In this document: in pieces, positions 7,477 through 14,331 of the stretch
Numbering within the stretch: the first letter of the stretch is position 1
Layout of the letters: the number at the start of each line of letters is the position of its first letter
DNA from: an uncultured Clostridium sp.
GTDB taxonomy: Bacteria > Bacillota > Clostridia > Lachnospirales > Lachnospiraceae
DNA: 15,782 nt
Direction of reading: 5' to 3'
Assembly (NCBI GenBank): GCA_945946715.1
Contig: CAMEWU010000029.1
Span: forward strand, 1-15,782
Program-made: the position numbers and the translations under genes
The notes under the pieces: model-generated
Told to the model about the DNA's origin: nothing
Database searches by the model: none
What the model saw: the letters and a program-made list of their open reading frames with translations, nothing else

Positions 7477-8103
7477 TTGCAAACCTTTCAAAAACCACTA
7501 ACTGCGGAAGAAGAGCTATATTATCTAAACCAAAGCCGTCAGGGAAATATAACAGCGCGTAATCTGCTTGTAGAACACAATCTGCGTTTGGTTGCTCATA
7601 TTGTCAAAAAATATCATAGTCATGAACGGGATATAGAAGATTTAATTTCTACAGGAACCATTGGCTTAATCAAAGCAATCAATACTTATGACAGTAGCAA
7701 AGGCAACAAATTAGGAACCTATGCCTCCCGTTGCATTGAAAATGAACTTCTTATGTTGCTACGGCAAGAACGAAAATCATCTCGTGAAATATCCCTATAT
7801 GAACCAATTGGTTCCGACAAAGAAGGAAATGAAATCAACCTAATGGATATCATGGAATGCACAAACGAAGATATTTTAGAACAACTAATTACAGAGTGCC
7901 ATATTCAGTCCATATATCGATTACTAAAAACAGCATTGACACCCAGAGAACAGGAAATCATTATCCTTCGATATGGATTATTCAACCAGACACCTGTGAC
8001 ACAGAGAGATGTGGCACAAAGACTAGGGATATCCCGTTCCTACGTAAGTCGAATTGAGAAACGGGCATTAGAAAAACTCCGCTGCCATCTGGAGGAGAGT
8101 TAA
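7477..8103 (+). CDS. sigK: RNA polymerase sigma factor of the SigK (late mother-cell sporulation) type
   Basis: Directs RNA polymerase to promoters; SigK is the late mother-cell sporulation factor. The 208-residue protein has intact region 2 (about 29-98, with NLRLVAHIVKKY and DLISTGTIGLIKA), the SigK-like linker EPIGSDKEGNEI (109-120), and region 4 with a helix-turn-helix (about 176-198, QRLGISRSYVSRIEKRAL). The start is TTG (7477-7479) after GAGGTG, placing the N-terminus at the MQTFQKPLT block that follows the pro-sequence in Bacillus pro-SigK. No ATG, GTG or TTG occurs upstream in frame before the stop at 7369-7371, so an inhibitory pro-peptide appears absent. It is the only plus-strand gene here, divergent from pilB and overlapping trhP at the 3' end. 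Whether this strain sporulates cannot be told from the window. Confidence 0.85.
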   Translation: MQTFQKPLTAEEELYYLNQSRQGNITARNLLVEHNLRLVAHIVKKYHSHERDIEDLISTGTIGLIKAINTYDSSKGNKLGTYASRCIENELLMLLRQERKSSREISLYEPIGSDKEGNEINLMDIMECTNEDILEQLITECHIQSIYRLLKTALTPREQEIIILRYGLFNQTPVTQRDVAQRLGISRSYVSRIEKRALEKLRCHLEES

Positions 8104-8116
8104 TCCTCTCTCCTCC
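8091..8116. terminator. Hairpin spanning the convergent sigK and trhP stop codons
   Basis: A perfect 9-bp inverted repeat, GGAGGAGAG (8091-8099) and CTCTCCTCC (8108-8116), encloses an 8-base loop holding both stop codons. Neither strand has a U-run after it, so it is not a classic intrinsic terminator. It could still slow polymerase or protect both 3' ends. Structure seen, role inferred. Confidence 0.45.
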
Positions 8117-9326
8117 GAAGAATACAGCCAATCGGCAATTCTCTGCCAACATTTACATGCAACACTTGCTTTGGGTGCGGTGCTGATTCCATATCCACTC
8201 CTTTTTCATCTCGAATTCCATTAACAACAAGTTCCAGATTGCTACCATCAAACAGCATAGCTTCAATCTCTTCACCAACCACAAACTTGTTTTTTTGTTC
8301 CAATATAATCCATCCGGATTGATCAACCTCGTTAACCATCCCTAAATAAGTATATTCTTTTATATACGTATTGTTATCATAGATTTGAGACCGTTCATCT
8401 GTCTTCCCAAAATAGAATCCGGTCGTAAACTGCCGGTAGGTACACTTTGCAATTTCCGTCCGGTAATACTCCAGATTCTGTCGGTACAATTCCGGTGATT
8501 TCTGAAAATCATCAATTGCTTTACGGTAGGTTCTGGCAACTGTAGCAACATAAAGTGCCGTTTTCATTCTGCCTTCTATCTTAAAACTATCAATTCCAGC
8601 CCCTATCATTTCCGGAATGTATTCTATCATACACAAATCTTTAGAATTAAAGATGTAAGTTCCTCTCTCATCTTCCTCTACCGGAAGGTATTCTCCCGGT
8701 CTTTTTTCTTCGACCACTGCGTATTTCCATCGGCAGGGATGAGTACAAGCTCCTTGATTAGCATCCCGTCCTGTAAAATAATGGCTTAACAGACATCTTC
8801 CGGAATAAGAAATGCACATCGCACCATGTATAAAGGATTCTATCTCCATATCCTCCGGTATCTGTTTTCGGATTTCTGCAATTTCATTTAACGACAGTTC
8901 TCTCGCCGAAACAACCCTCTTTGCTCCTAATTGATACCAAAACTTATATGTTTCATAATTTGTATTGTTTGCCTGGGTACTAATGTGAATCTCTACATTG
9001 GGAAGCAGCTCTTTAGCCAGCATAACGACTCCAGGATCAGAAATAATCAAAGCATCAATCGATATATTTTGAAGAGAACGAAAATACTCCCGTATACCAG
9101 ATAAATCTGCATTATGTGCAAAGATATTTACAGTCAAATATACTTTACAATCATGAGCATGTGCAAACTGAATGCCTTCCTCCATCTCAGGCAATGTGAA
9201 ATTATGCGCTTTTGCCCGTAAGCCAAACGCTTCACCGCCAATATAGACAGCATCTGCTCCATATCGGACTGCTGTTTTTAATACCTCCAGACTTCCTGCC
9301 GGAATTAACAATTCTGTTTTGTGCAT
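8100..9326 (-). CDS. trhP: tRNA uridine(34) 5-hydroxylation enzyme, peptidase U32 family (TrhP)
   Basis: U32-family protein. Characterised homologues (Escherichia coli TrhP/YegQ, Bacillus YrrN/YrrO) make 5-hydroxyuridine at tRNA position 34 using prephenate; the old name collagenase-like protease is misleading. The 408-residue protein starts ELLIPAGSLEVLKTAV and carries the U32 signature at 163-181 (ESFIHGAMC followed by SYSGRCLLS). Cys171 and Cys178 in it, with Cys194 and Cys198 just after (CTHPC), are candidates for the metal-binding cluster. The ATG has an AAGGAGAA ribosome site. It is last in the operon, directly after trmR, whose product methylates the ho5U made here. Its stop codon overlaps that of convergent sigK by 3 bases. 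Only one U32 gene is present, whereas Bacillus subtilis has two side by side. Confidence 0.9.
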   Translation of the reverse strand: MHKTELLIPAGSLEVLKTAVRYGADAVYIGGEAFGLRAKAHNFTLPEMEEGIQFAHAHDCKVYLTVNIFAHNADLSGIREYFRSLQNISIDALIISDPGVVMLAKELLPNVEIHISTQANNTNYETYKFWYQLGAKRVVSARELSLNEIAEIRKQIPEDMEIESFIHGAMCISYSGRCLLSHYFTGRDANQGACTHPCRWKYAVVEEKRPGEYLPVEEDERGTYIFNSKDLCMIEYIPEMIGAGIDSFKIEGRMKTALYVATVARTYRKAIDDFQKSPELYRQNLEYYRTEIAKCTYRQFTTGFYFGKTDERSQIYDNNTYIKEYTYLGMVNEVDQSGWIILEQKNKFVVGEEIEAMLFDGSNLELVVNGIRDEKGVDMESAPHPKQVLHVNVGRELPIGCILRRRED

Positions 9327-9337
9327 GTTGTTCTCCT

Positions 9338-9988
9338 TTATTTTGCTTCCACTCGAATACTAATTGCTACACCATCTCCAATTGGAACAATTGCAGTTTC
9401 CAATTCCGCATGATGTTTAATGGTATATAGATACTCCCGCATCCTGCTGTGTATAGTACGATTTCGTTTTGTAATTGCATAATGGGATTCTAATACATCT
9501 CCATCCTGAAGAACATTATCAGAAATTAGCATTCCGCCCGGAGCCAACAGTCGAAGTACTTCCGGAAAAAAGTGAATATATTGCCCCTTTGCCGCATCCA
9601 TAAAAATCATATCAAAAGGTTCCACCAGCGTTTTTAAAACCTCTGCTGCATCTCCTTCCAATAATGTCACTTTATCTTCCACTTCTGCTTTCGCAAAGTT
9701 TTCCTTTGCTTTCTGAATTCGGGGTTCGTACTTTTCAATTGTAATGATTCTTCCATCTTCCGGTAAAAACTGACTCATATAAATAGCAGAAAATCCAACT
9801 GCCGTCCCTACTTCCAATAATCGCTTTGGTTTTTGAATTAACTCTAATACCTTTAGCAATTCCTTGGTTTCTGTCCGTACAATTGGAACCTCTGCCTTTC
9901 TGGCCTCCTGCTCTATCTGATAAATCAGCGCGGAATCTTCTTCATTTAATGAATTAATGAAAGAAATCACTCTTTCATTTACAATCAT
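9338..9988 (-). CDS. trmR: tRNA 5-hydroxyuridine methyltransferase (TrmR, YrrM-type O-methyltransferase)
   Basis: SAM-dependent methyltransferase of the catechol-O-methyltransferase-like family. The Bacillus homologue YrrM/TrmR converts ho5U34 to 5-methoxyuridine in tRNA. At 216 residues it is full length. The SAM-binding motif I is LEVGTAVGF (58-66), with acidic IEKYEPR (84-90) after it. Probable metal ligands are Asp131 in DAAKGQY and Asp157-Asn158 in DNVL, as in metal-dependent members. The ATG is preceded by GGAGG at 8-9 bases, and only 2 bases separate it from the upstream MltG-like gene. The same order (mltG-like, trmR, trhP) occurs in Bacillus subtilis as yrrL-yrrM-yrrN, which supports the specific assignment over a generic O-methyltransferase. 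Confidence 0.9.
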   Translation of the reverse strand: MIVNERVISFINSLNEEDSALIYQIEQEARKAEVPIVRTETKELLKVLELIQKPKRLLEVGTAVGFSAIYMSQFLPEDGRIITIEKYEPRIQKAKENFAKAEVEDKVTLLEGDAAEVLKTLVEPFDMIFMDAAKGQYIHFFPEVLRLLAPGGMLISDNVLQDGDVLESHYAITKRNRTIHSRMREYLYTIKHHAELETAIVPIGDGVAISIRVEAK

Positions 9989-9990
9989 TT

Positions 9991-10365
9991 TTATTCCTCC
10001 TCATTCATACTGCCAGTAATCGTTTTCATGATTTCTTCCTGAGTCATAGACGGACTCAGCATGTAAGTACCCGGCATCATTTTCCCATGATAACTGGACA
10101 GATATACTTTTGCAATCATAACATACTTATCACTGACCAGACCTGCGTCCACCAAATTGTCTATAATTTCTATAGTAGAAGAATCCGGTTCTACCACAAA
10201 CGCAATTTCTGTCTGACTCGCAGGATTCACAGATTTATCCGTAAAGACTTTATAAAAAAAGTTATATGCAAATGTAAACGCCTGTATTAACAGCAACACT
10301 ATAATAGCATTTATCAGAAGCTGCAATACCATTCTTAAGGCATTTTTCATGGTTTTATCCGTCAT
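9991..10365 (-). CDS. Short MltG/YceG-like membrane protein lacking the lytic transglycosylase domain
   Basis: A 124-residue protein with one N-terminal membrane span (about 14-36) and an extracellular part of about 75 residues. That part resembles the LysM-like N-terminal subdomain of MltG: EIAFVVEPDSSTIEIIDNLV, a hydrophobic helix, then PGTYMLSPSMTQEEIMKTI. Full MltG is about 350 residues and has a C-terminal catalytic region with an essential glutamate. All of that is missing, and trmR begins 2 bases after the stop, so there is no room for a remnant or frameshift. It holds the syntenic position of yrrL (mltG), suggesting it descends from it. It may be a regulatory or scaffold protein in septal peptidoglycan synthesis. 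I prefer ATG 10363-10365 with AGGTG at 5-6 bases over GTG 10369-10371. Family assignment is good, function unknown. Confidence 0.75.
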   Translation of the reverse strand: MTDKTMKNALRMVLQLLINAIIVLLLIQAFTFAYNFFYKVFTDKSVNPASQTEIAFVVEPDSSTIEIIDNLVDAGLVSDKYVMIAKVYLSSYHGKMMPGTYMLSPSMTQEEIMKTITGSMNEEE

Positions 10366-10373
10366 AGTCACAC

Positions 10374-10718
10374 CTACTTTTCAAAAAAATCATAATCCAT
10401 TTCCAGCCCCTCTGATAACGCAGTATATACCTCCTGCATCATGTAGCAAAAACGCCGTTCAGCCAGAATAAAATCATTTACAACAGAATCATGAAGAATT
10501 GTATCATATTCTTTCACTAAATTAAAGACCTCATCATACAGATTACTATCTCCTTCGCTAAACTGCAAATCATAATTTCGTCTCCGAAATTCATTATACT
10601 TTTCATATAGCTCCGGTTCATTTTTTAAGCACCGATCTGTTTCAATGTATCTTTGATACTCTTCACTTTTTTTAATAACTTCATTTAGCCTGTCTGCCAA
10701 TTCCTTTGCCTGCTGCAT
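10374..10718 (-). CDS. YlbF/YmcA-family small helical protein
   Basis: A 114-residue, charged, all-helical protein (DUF964 type) with the family pattern ANDLADRLNEVIKKS-like start and the helix around ELYEKYNEFRRRNYDLQ. In Bacillus subtilis YlbF and YmcA work with YaaT in a complex that affects RNase Y-dependent mRNA maturation and development. Whether this paralogue does the same is inference. It is 13 bases downstream of the RNase J gene and 8 bases upstream of the MltG-like gene, inside one operon, which supports a link to RNA metabolism. The ATG follows AAAGGGGG with 7-base spacing. No catalytic motif is visible. Confidence 0.7.
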   Translation of the reverse strand: MQQAKELADRLNEVIKKSEEYQRYIETDRCLKNEPELYEKYNEFRRRNYDLQFSEGDSNLYDEVFNLVKEYDTILHDSVVNDFILAERRFCYMMQEVYTALSEGLEMDYDFFEK

Positions 10719-10731
10719 CCTTTTTCCCCCT

Positions 10732-12399
10732 TTATACTTCCGTTATTATCGGCAGTATCATTGGATTCCTTTTTGTTCTTCTCCATAAAAATTCACTTAA
10801 ATCATCCCGAATTGTTGTTTTAATCTTTCCCCAGTCCGTTATATTATGTTCCAGGCATCTGGACAATGCATCTTCTACCACATCCCTGCATTCCTCCATA
10901 AGATTTTCAGATTCTCTGACATATACAAATCCTCTGGATACAATATCCGGACCGGCAAGCACCTGATTGCTTCCGCCTTCCAAAGTTACTACTACAATAA
11001 TCAATCCATTTTGAGATAATAACTGACGGTCACGCAATACAATATTTCCAACATCACCTACTCCCAGACCATCTACCAAAATTCCCTGAGTCGGTACAGA
11101 ACCTGTAACCTCAGCATAATCATCACATAATTCCAGAACATCACCACTGGATAAAATACATATATGCTGTTTATCTATTCCCAAGCTTTCTGCCAGTTCT
11201 GCATGTCGTTTCAAATGTCTGTATTCACCATGTACCGGAATCGCATATCTTGGTTTTGTCAAAGTATAAATCAACTTAATTTCTTCCTGGCAGGCATGAC
11301 CTGACACATGAGTATCCTGAAAAATTACCTTTGCTCCCTTCATTTCCAATTCATTTATTATTTTGGAAACTGCTTTTTCATTTCCCGGTATTGGTGTAGA
11401 ACTGAGAATAACCGTATCTCCCGGTTTAATTGACACCTTTCTATGAATATTAGCAGCTATTCTGGACAGAGCTGCCATATTTTCACCCTGACTACCGGTA
11501 GTAATCAATACCGTCTTCTCATCCGGATAATTCTTTAACTCTTCTATATCAATTAAAGTATTGTCCGGAATCTGTATATATCCCAGCTCTTCTGCCACCG
11601 TAATAATATTTACCATACTACGGCCTTCTACAACTACCTTGCGTCCATATTTATATGCAGAATTTACAATTTGCTGTACCCGGTCTACATTGGAAGCAAA
11701 TGTAGCTACAATAATCCGATGATCCTGATTTTCTGCAAAGATATTATCAAAGGTTTTTCCTACTGTACGTTCTGACATTGTAAAACCCGGACGTTCCACA
11801 TTTGTGCTATCACAAAGCAGTGCCAGCACACCTTTTTTTCCAAGTTCTGCAAATCTTTGCAAATCAATTGCTTCACCGAATACCGGAGTGTAGTCTACTT
11901 TAAAATCACCTGTGTGCACAATAATCCCTGCAGGTGTATAAATGGCAAGTGCTGATGCATCTGCTATGCTGTGATTTGTCTTAATAAACTCTACCCGTAA
12001 GCATCCCAGATTAATAATCTGACCATGCTTCACTACCTTACGCTTGATATTCTGTAACAGATTATGTTCCTTTAATTTACCTTCAATAATGCCTATCGTC
12101 AACTTTGTTGCATAAATTGGCATATTAATTTCCTTTTCCACATAAGGAATGGCTCCTATATGGTCTTCATGTCCATGGGTAATTACCAGTCCTTTTACTT
12201 TATCTGCATTCTCTTTTAAATATGTCACGTCCGGAATTACCAAGTCTATTCCCAGCATTTCATCATCCGGAAACGAAAGACCGCAGTCTACCACCACAAT
12301 CGTATCTTCATACTCGATTGCCGTAATATTCATACCGATCTGTTCCAACCCTCCTAACGGAATGATTTTTACCGGTTTCTTATTTTCAATTTTTTTCAT
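10732..12399 (-). CDS. rnjA: Ribonuclease J
   Basis: Dual endo- and 5'-3' exoribonuclease of the metallo-beta-lactamase/beta-CASP family, central to mRNA decay and rRNA maturation in Gram-positives. The 555 residues match the family length. Metal-site motifs: HGHEDH (75-80), the histidine in TNHSIAD (His143), and Asp165 in VHTGDFKVD. Beta-CASP features follow: ATFASNVDRVQQ, VVEGRSM, VLITTGSQGE and the PVHGEYRHL histidine motif, then a C-terminal domain. The start ATG (12397-12399) has its GGAGG unusually far away (13 bases), with a five-codon upstream frame ending in an ATGA overlap. It lies in the operon between DUF1292 and the YlbF-family gene, after a 92-base gap in which I see no clear promoter or terminator. 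Whether it corresponds to J1 or J2 is not certain. Confidence 0.95.
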   Translation of the reverse strand: MKKIENKKPVKIIPLGGLEQIGMNITAIEYEDTIVVVDCGLSFPDDEMLGIDLVIPDVTYLKENADKVKGLVITHGHEDHIGAIPYVEKEINMPIYATKLTIGIIEGKLKEHNLLQNIKRKVVKHGQIINLGCLRVEFIKTNHSIADASALAIYTPAGIIVHTGDFKVDYTPVFGEAIDLQRFAELGKKGVLALLCDSTNVERPGFTMSERTVGKTFDNIFAENQDHRIIVATFASNVDRVQQIVNSAYKYGRKVVVEGRSMVNIITVAEELGYIQIPDNTLIDIEELKNYPDEKTVLITTGSQGENMAALSRIAANIHRKVSIKPGDTVILSSTPIPGNEKAVSKIINELEMKGAKVIFQDTHVSGHACQEEIKLIYTLTKPRYAIPVHGEYRHLKRHAELAESLGIDKQHICILSSGDVLELCDDYAEVTGSVPTQGILVDGLGVGDVGNIVLRDRQLLSQNGLIIVVVTLEGGSNQVLAGPDIVSRGFVYVRESENLMEECRDVVEDALSRCLEHNITDWGKIKTTIRDDLSEFLWRRTKRNPMILPIITEV

Positions 12400-12491
12400 T
12401 TTAATTTCATAACCTCCATTGCCTGATTCTGTCTCTTTTCTTGTTGTCCGCTCTTAAAAAGGAACCGTGCTTATATATTTTTTAGCTATGA

Positions 12492-12779
12492 TTATAATTG
12501 GAAATCAACATCATCCATAAGCTCTGCAAAAAGTTTTGCAACCACCTGGAGTTCTTCTTCATTTTCAACTACATCATAAACTGAAACTTCATTTTCTTCC
12601 TGCTGTTTCTCTTCTTTCATAATCATAACAATTGCCTCGTCATGATTGTCATCCAGTTCTTCCGTTACTAATATATAGTGAATGCCCTGAAGGGTAGTCT
12701 CCTCCAGCACATACATATCAACTATTTCTCCGTCTTCTGTGGTAAACGGAACCGTTTTTACTGCTTCACGTTCTTCCAT
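12492..12779 (-). CDS. DUF1292 family protein (YrzB-like)
   Basis: A 95-residue, strongly acidic cytoplasmic protein with the DUF1292 pattern: VPFTTEDGEIVDMYVLEETTLQGIHYILV, rewritten here only in part as EDGE near 15-18 and GIHYILVTEE near 32-41. The family has no known biochemical role. Its position between ruvX and the downstream genes matches yrzB in Bacillus subtilis (yrzL-yrrK-yrzB). The ATG is preceded by GGAGGA with 4-base spacing. The C-terminal half is nearly all acidic and hydrophobic residues (ENEEELQVVAKLFAEL), probably one helix. Confidence 0.85.
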   Translation of the reverse strand: MEEREAVKTVPFTTEDGEIVDMYVLEETTLQGIHYILVTEELDDNHDEAIVMIMKEEKQQEENEVSVYDVVENEEELQVVAKLFAELMDDVDFQL

Positions 12780-12804
12780 GTGTCCTCCATAATCGTCTTA
12801 TATA

Positions 12805-13224
12805 CTATCTGATTGCATCCATATAGCTCTGCAAAATCAAAACAGCCGCCATCTGATCAATCACTGCTTTTCGGTTTTCACGACGAACACCTCCAGCCAT
12901 CAAAATCCGTTCTGATTCTGCTGTTGTCATCCGTTCATCCCATAAAATAACTTCTACTCCGGTTCGTCGTTCTAAATCTTCTTTAAATGCCTCACAGGCT
13001 TCTGCCCGCTCACCAATGGTATTATTCATATTCTTTGGATAGCCCAGAACAATCTTCTCAATTTCATACTCCACGATAATTGCTTCAATCCGTGCTAATG
13101 TCTGTCTTAGCTTATTTGCAGACTTTCGAGTAATTGTCTCTAATGGCTGAGCTGTCAGCATCATTGCATCACTAACAGCTACGCCAACCGTTTTGGTGCC
13201 GTAATCCAATCCCAATATCCTCAT
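12805..13224 (-). CDS. ruvX: RuvX/YqgF-family Holliday junction resolvase-like nuclease
   Basis: RNase H-fold protein linked to Holliday junction resolution and, in Escherichia coli, to 16S rRNA 5'-end processing. At 139 residues it is typical. Catalytic acidic motifs are all visible: LGLDYGTKTVGVAVSD (4-19), the central GYPKNMN loop near 61-67, LWDERMTT near 94-101, and the C-terminal aspartates of VIDQMAAVLILQSYMD. The ATG has AGAGGT six bases upstream. It sits between ireB and DUF1292, the usual Firmicutes arrangement (yrrK in Bacillus). The exact in-cell role in Clostridia, DNA or rRNA, is unsettled. Confidence 0.93.
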   Translation of the reverse strand: MRILGLDYGTKTVGVAVSDAMMLTAQPLETITRKSANKLRQTLARIEAIIVEYEIEKIVLGYPKNMNNTIGERAEACEAFKEDLERRTGVEVILWDERMTTAESERILMAGGVRRENRKAVIDQMAAVLILQSYMDAIR

Positions 13225-13237
13225 TCTAAACCTCTGT

Positions 13238-13495
13238 TTATTGTTTCTTTAATCTTGTATCAATATAATTTTCCAGTAACACTTCTATAATTTCATCCCG
13301 CTCTGCTTTCATAATCAGACTGCGTGCACCTTTATAACTGGTAATATATGTGGGATCACCACTCATAATATAGCCAACAATCTGACTAACAGGATTATAC
13401 CCTTTTTCTGATAACGCTTCATATACTTGTGCAAGAATATCCGTTACCTCTAAACCATTTTCTTTCATCACGCTAATGTGCTGTGTATTGTCCAT
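13238..13495 (-). CDS. ireB: IreB family regulatory phosphoprotein
   Basis: Small 85-residue protein of the former DUF965 family (YrzL in Bacillus). In Enterococcus faecalis IreB is a substrate of the PASTA-domain kinase IreK and tunes cell-wall stress and cephalosporin resistance. The hallmark block GDPTYITSYKGAR (46-58) is present, and the N-terminus has a threonine at position 4 (MDNTQ), the region phosphorylated in Enterococcus. Whether Thr4 is used here is inference. The ATG has AAAGGA about 9 bases upstream. It is the first gene of the operon, about 70 bases below a clear promoter. No alaS is seen before it, though that is its usual neighbour in Bacillus; instead the metallo-hydrolase cassette lies upstream. 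Confidence 0.92.
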   Translation of the reverse strand: MDNTQHISVMKENGLEVTDILAQVYEALSEKGYNPVSQIVGYIMSGDPTYITSYKGARSLIMKAERDEIIEVLLENYIDTRLKKQ

Positions 13496-13563
13496 CCTCT
13501 CACGTCCTTTTCCTTCTAATGGTGTTTATTCCAGTTTTTCCCGTTTCTGTATACCTATGCATG

Positions 13564-13592
13564 ATTATACAATGCTTTTTTTGAAATAGCAA
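13564..13592 (-). promoter_or_regulatory. Sigma-A-type promoter of the ireB operon
   Basis: On the minus strand TTGCTA (13587-13592) and a perfect TATAAT (13564-13569) are separated by 17 bases. The predicted start near 13557 gives a leader of about 60 bases to ireB. No intrinsic terminator was seen between the upstream hydrolase gene stop at 13654 and this promoter, so some read-through is possible. Confidence 0.65.
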
Positions 13593-13653
13593 GTTAAGCT
13601 GTCAAACGAAACTCTAAAGATAGATGTAATAATTTTTCTAATATAGCCATATC

Positions 13654-14331
13654 TTACAGATATTTTTCCAGCAAATCTTGCAACCTTCCTTTTTCTCCAT
13701 GTCCCGGGTAAACAATATAATTCTTCTCGATCATTTTTTTCAGAAATGGCACTGTAATCTCATAGAATTTCTTTCGACTGCCACCTGGTAATCGTGTAAC
13801 TGTTGGCACATTCAATAAGGTGTCGCCTGTAAATAAATAGGTTCTATCCACAAGTATACATATACTACCATCTGAATGGCCTGGAGTCGTTGTCATTTGA
13901 ATCCAATGTTCCTCCCATTCAAATTCCATATTATCATCAAATATGATATCCGAAGAACAAACAAAAGGAACAATAACCGTTTCCCGAGAAGTATTACACT
14001 TATTAAACATTCTAAAAACTTCTGAATGACCGGATAAATTCTTCTTTTCTGAACAAATATGCTCTGAACAAACGGAATTGGAATAAACTATACATTTAAA
14101 ATGTTCTTTTAACCAGTTAACACCATTGATATGGTCAAAATGCTCGTGTGTCAATATCACTACAACCTGTTCAGCTATTTGTGTATTCAAAAATGTTATT
14201 ACTTCATCGGTATACACAGGATCAATAATCAACATACTGTTTTTGCTTCTTATAACATACATATTAGATGCAATATAATCCCACTCGAATGTATATAGCA
14301 CTAAATTTCCACAAATTATTTCTCTTTTCAT
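13654..14331 (-). CDS. Metallo-beta-lactamase-fold hydrolase
   Basis: A 225-residue two-metal hydrolase of the glyoxalase II-like branch. All metal motifs are present: HEHFDH (62-67), His152 in TPGHSDGS, Asp170 in TGDTLL, and His211 in YPGHGEKG. Substrate is unknown. Thioesters are a reasonable guess, given the neighbouring ketoacyl-ACP synthase-like gene and the use of this fold for thioester hydrolysis, but phosphodiesters or lactones cannot be excluded. I chose the ATG at 14329-14331 because it overlaps the TGA of the upstream GNAT-like gene as ATGA, a sign of translational coupling. A start 10 codons earlier (14361) would overlap that gene by 34 bases. Several extra cysteines lie at 88-111. 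A hand-counted line (13981-14040) is 30 percent GC, lower than the ireB operon. Confidence 0.88.
   Translation of the reverse strand: MKREIICGNLVLYTFEWDYIASNMYVIRSKNSMLIIDPVYTDEVITFLNTQIAEQVVVILTHEHFDHINGVNWLKEHFKCIVYSNSVCSEHICSEKKNLSGHSEVFRMFNKCNTSRETVIVPFVCSSDIIFDDNMEFEWEEHWIQMTTTPGHSDGSICILVDRTYLFTGDTLLNVPTVTRLPGGSRKKFYEITVPFLKKMIEKNYIVYPGHGEKGRLQDLLEKYL

Noticed and set aside
7285..7491. Minus-strand open frame of 68 codons upstream of pilB
   Set aside because: It overlaps the sigK start and both promoter candidates and shows no family resemblance. Its reading frame in the AT-rich gap is most likely chance.
9989..9991. Frameshift explanation for the short MltG-like gene
   Set aside because: Only 2 bases separate its stop from the trmR start, and trmR is intact from its first residue, so no displaced catalytic domain can be hidden there.
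13600..13605. Perfect TTGACA on the minus strand upstream of ireB
   Set aside because: The perfect TATAAT is 30 bases away, too far for a pair. TTGCTA at 17-base spacing is the better -35.
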